From contig NZ_JBCFBO010000001.1 in NCBI RefSeq assembly GCF_038562635.1, positions 1,528,643-1,592,642 of the forward strand: DNA of 64,000 nt, written 5' to 3'. Source of the stretch: Methanobacterium sp. (lineage in GTDB: Archaea; Methanobacteriota; Methanobacteria; Methanobacteriales; Methanobacteriaceae). The position numbers and the translations under genes are program-made. Positions 63,939 to 64,000 of this stretch are shown here, piece by piece. The notes under the pieces were generated by a model, which ran no database searches, had not been told where the DNA came from, and worked only from the letters and a program-made list of their open reading frames with translations. Within the stretch, counting starts at the first letter, position 1. Every line of letters starts with the position of its first letter.

Positions 63939-64000
63939 TTATTTACCTGCTTGATTAATTGTTGTTTCAATTGGGTTAGGTAAATATTTGTCATATACCT
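63939..64000 (-). CDS. C-terminal end of the gene upstream of fwdC, probably fwdA (partial)
   Basis: The reverse strand is open from the window edge to TAA (63941-63939) and encodes VYDKYLPNPIETTINQAGK. It ends 12 bases before the inferred fwdC start. In known fwd operons fwdA precedes fwdC, so fwdA is the natural guess. Nineteen residues are too few to prove it. Confidence 0.55.
   Translation of the reverse strand, partial: VYDKYLPNPIETTINQAGK

Overview
The window looks like a chromosome segment of a hydrogenotrophic methanogen of the order Methanobacteriales, probably Methanobacterium or a close relative. The evidence is the low GC content, archaeal TATA promoters, strong GGAGGTGATC-type ribosome binding sites, a fwd (formylmethanofuran dehydrogenase) locus at the right edge, FmdE-family proteins, and a large set of adhesin-like surface proteins built from NosD beta-helix, PKD, PQQ-propeller, CHB_HEX and Big_5-type modules. 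The genus is inference; no rRNA gene is present.

Layout. (1) 0.3-9 kb: three paralogous SAM-dependent methyltransferases, two BtuF/TroA-type binding proteins with one BtuC-BtuD type ABC importer, an XdhC-family Mo-cofactor protein, an FmdE remnant and an unannotated 45-residue Cys/His-rich mini-protein. (2) 9.1-10.6 kb: a small protein with an N-terminal TNSSSTSF motif directly followed by a radical SAM/SPASM protein, a candidate peptide-modification pair. (3) 11.1-18.4 kb: a nickel/peptide (Opp/Nik) ABC importer with two tandem binding proteins. (4) 18.4-21.4 kb: a DUF364-type putative metal-chelation protein, two more methyltransferases, an FmdE protein and a small ribbon-helix-helix protein. 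(5) 22-51 kb: ten secreted or membrane-anchored modular surface proteins (250 to 1921 residues) with one FmdE gene among them. (6) 51-55.6 kb: an Exb/Mot-like membrane operon, a third BtuF-like binding protein and a thioredoxin-CcdA pair. (7) 55.7-62.2 kb: a molbindin-like remnant, then wtpABC-like and modABC-like tungstate/molybdate importers. (8) 62.3-64 kb, reverse strand: two small paralogues, fwdC and the end of the preceding fwd gene, probably fwdA.

How it fits together. Oxyanion uptake (Wtp/Mod), Mo-cofactor handling (XdhC), FmdE proteins and formylmethanofuran dehydrogenase itself suggest a molybdenum/tungsten (more broadly metal) theme. Two signals cut across the segment. First, about sixteen promoters carry the same TATA box embedded in a TCGATA...TATCGA-like inverted repeat, tying the importers, methyltransferases, FmdE, the Exb-like operon and most surface proteins into one putative regulon. 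Second, ten genes have no ATG/GTG/TTG at the correct distance from a strong Shine-Dalgarno but do have ATT, ATA or ACG exactly 7-8 bases downstream, restoring complete signal peptides or conserved N-termini. Intergenic regions also hold multi-hairpin repeat elements and a structured region near 24.5 kb that may encode small RNAs.
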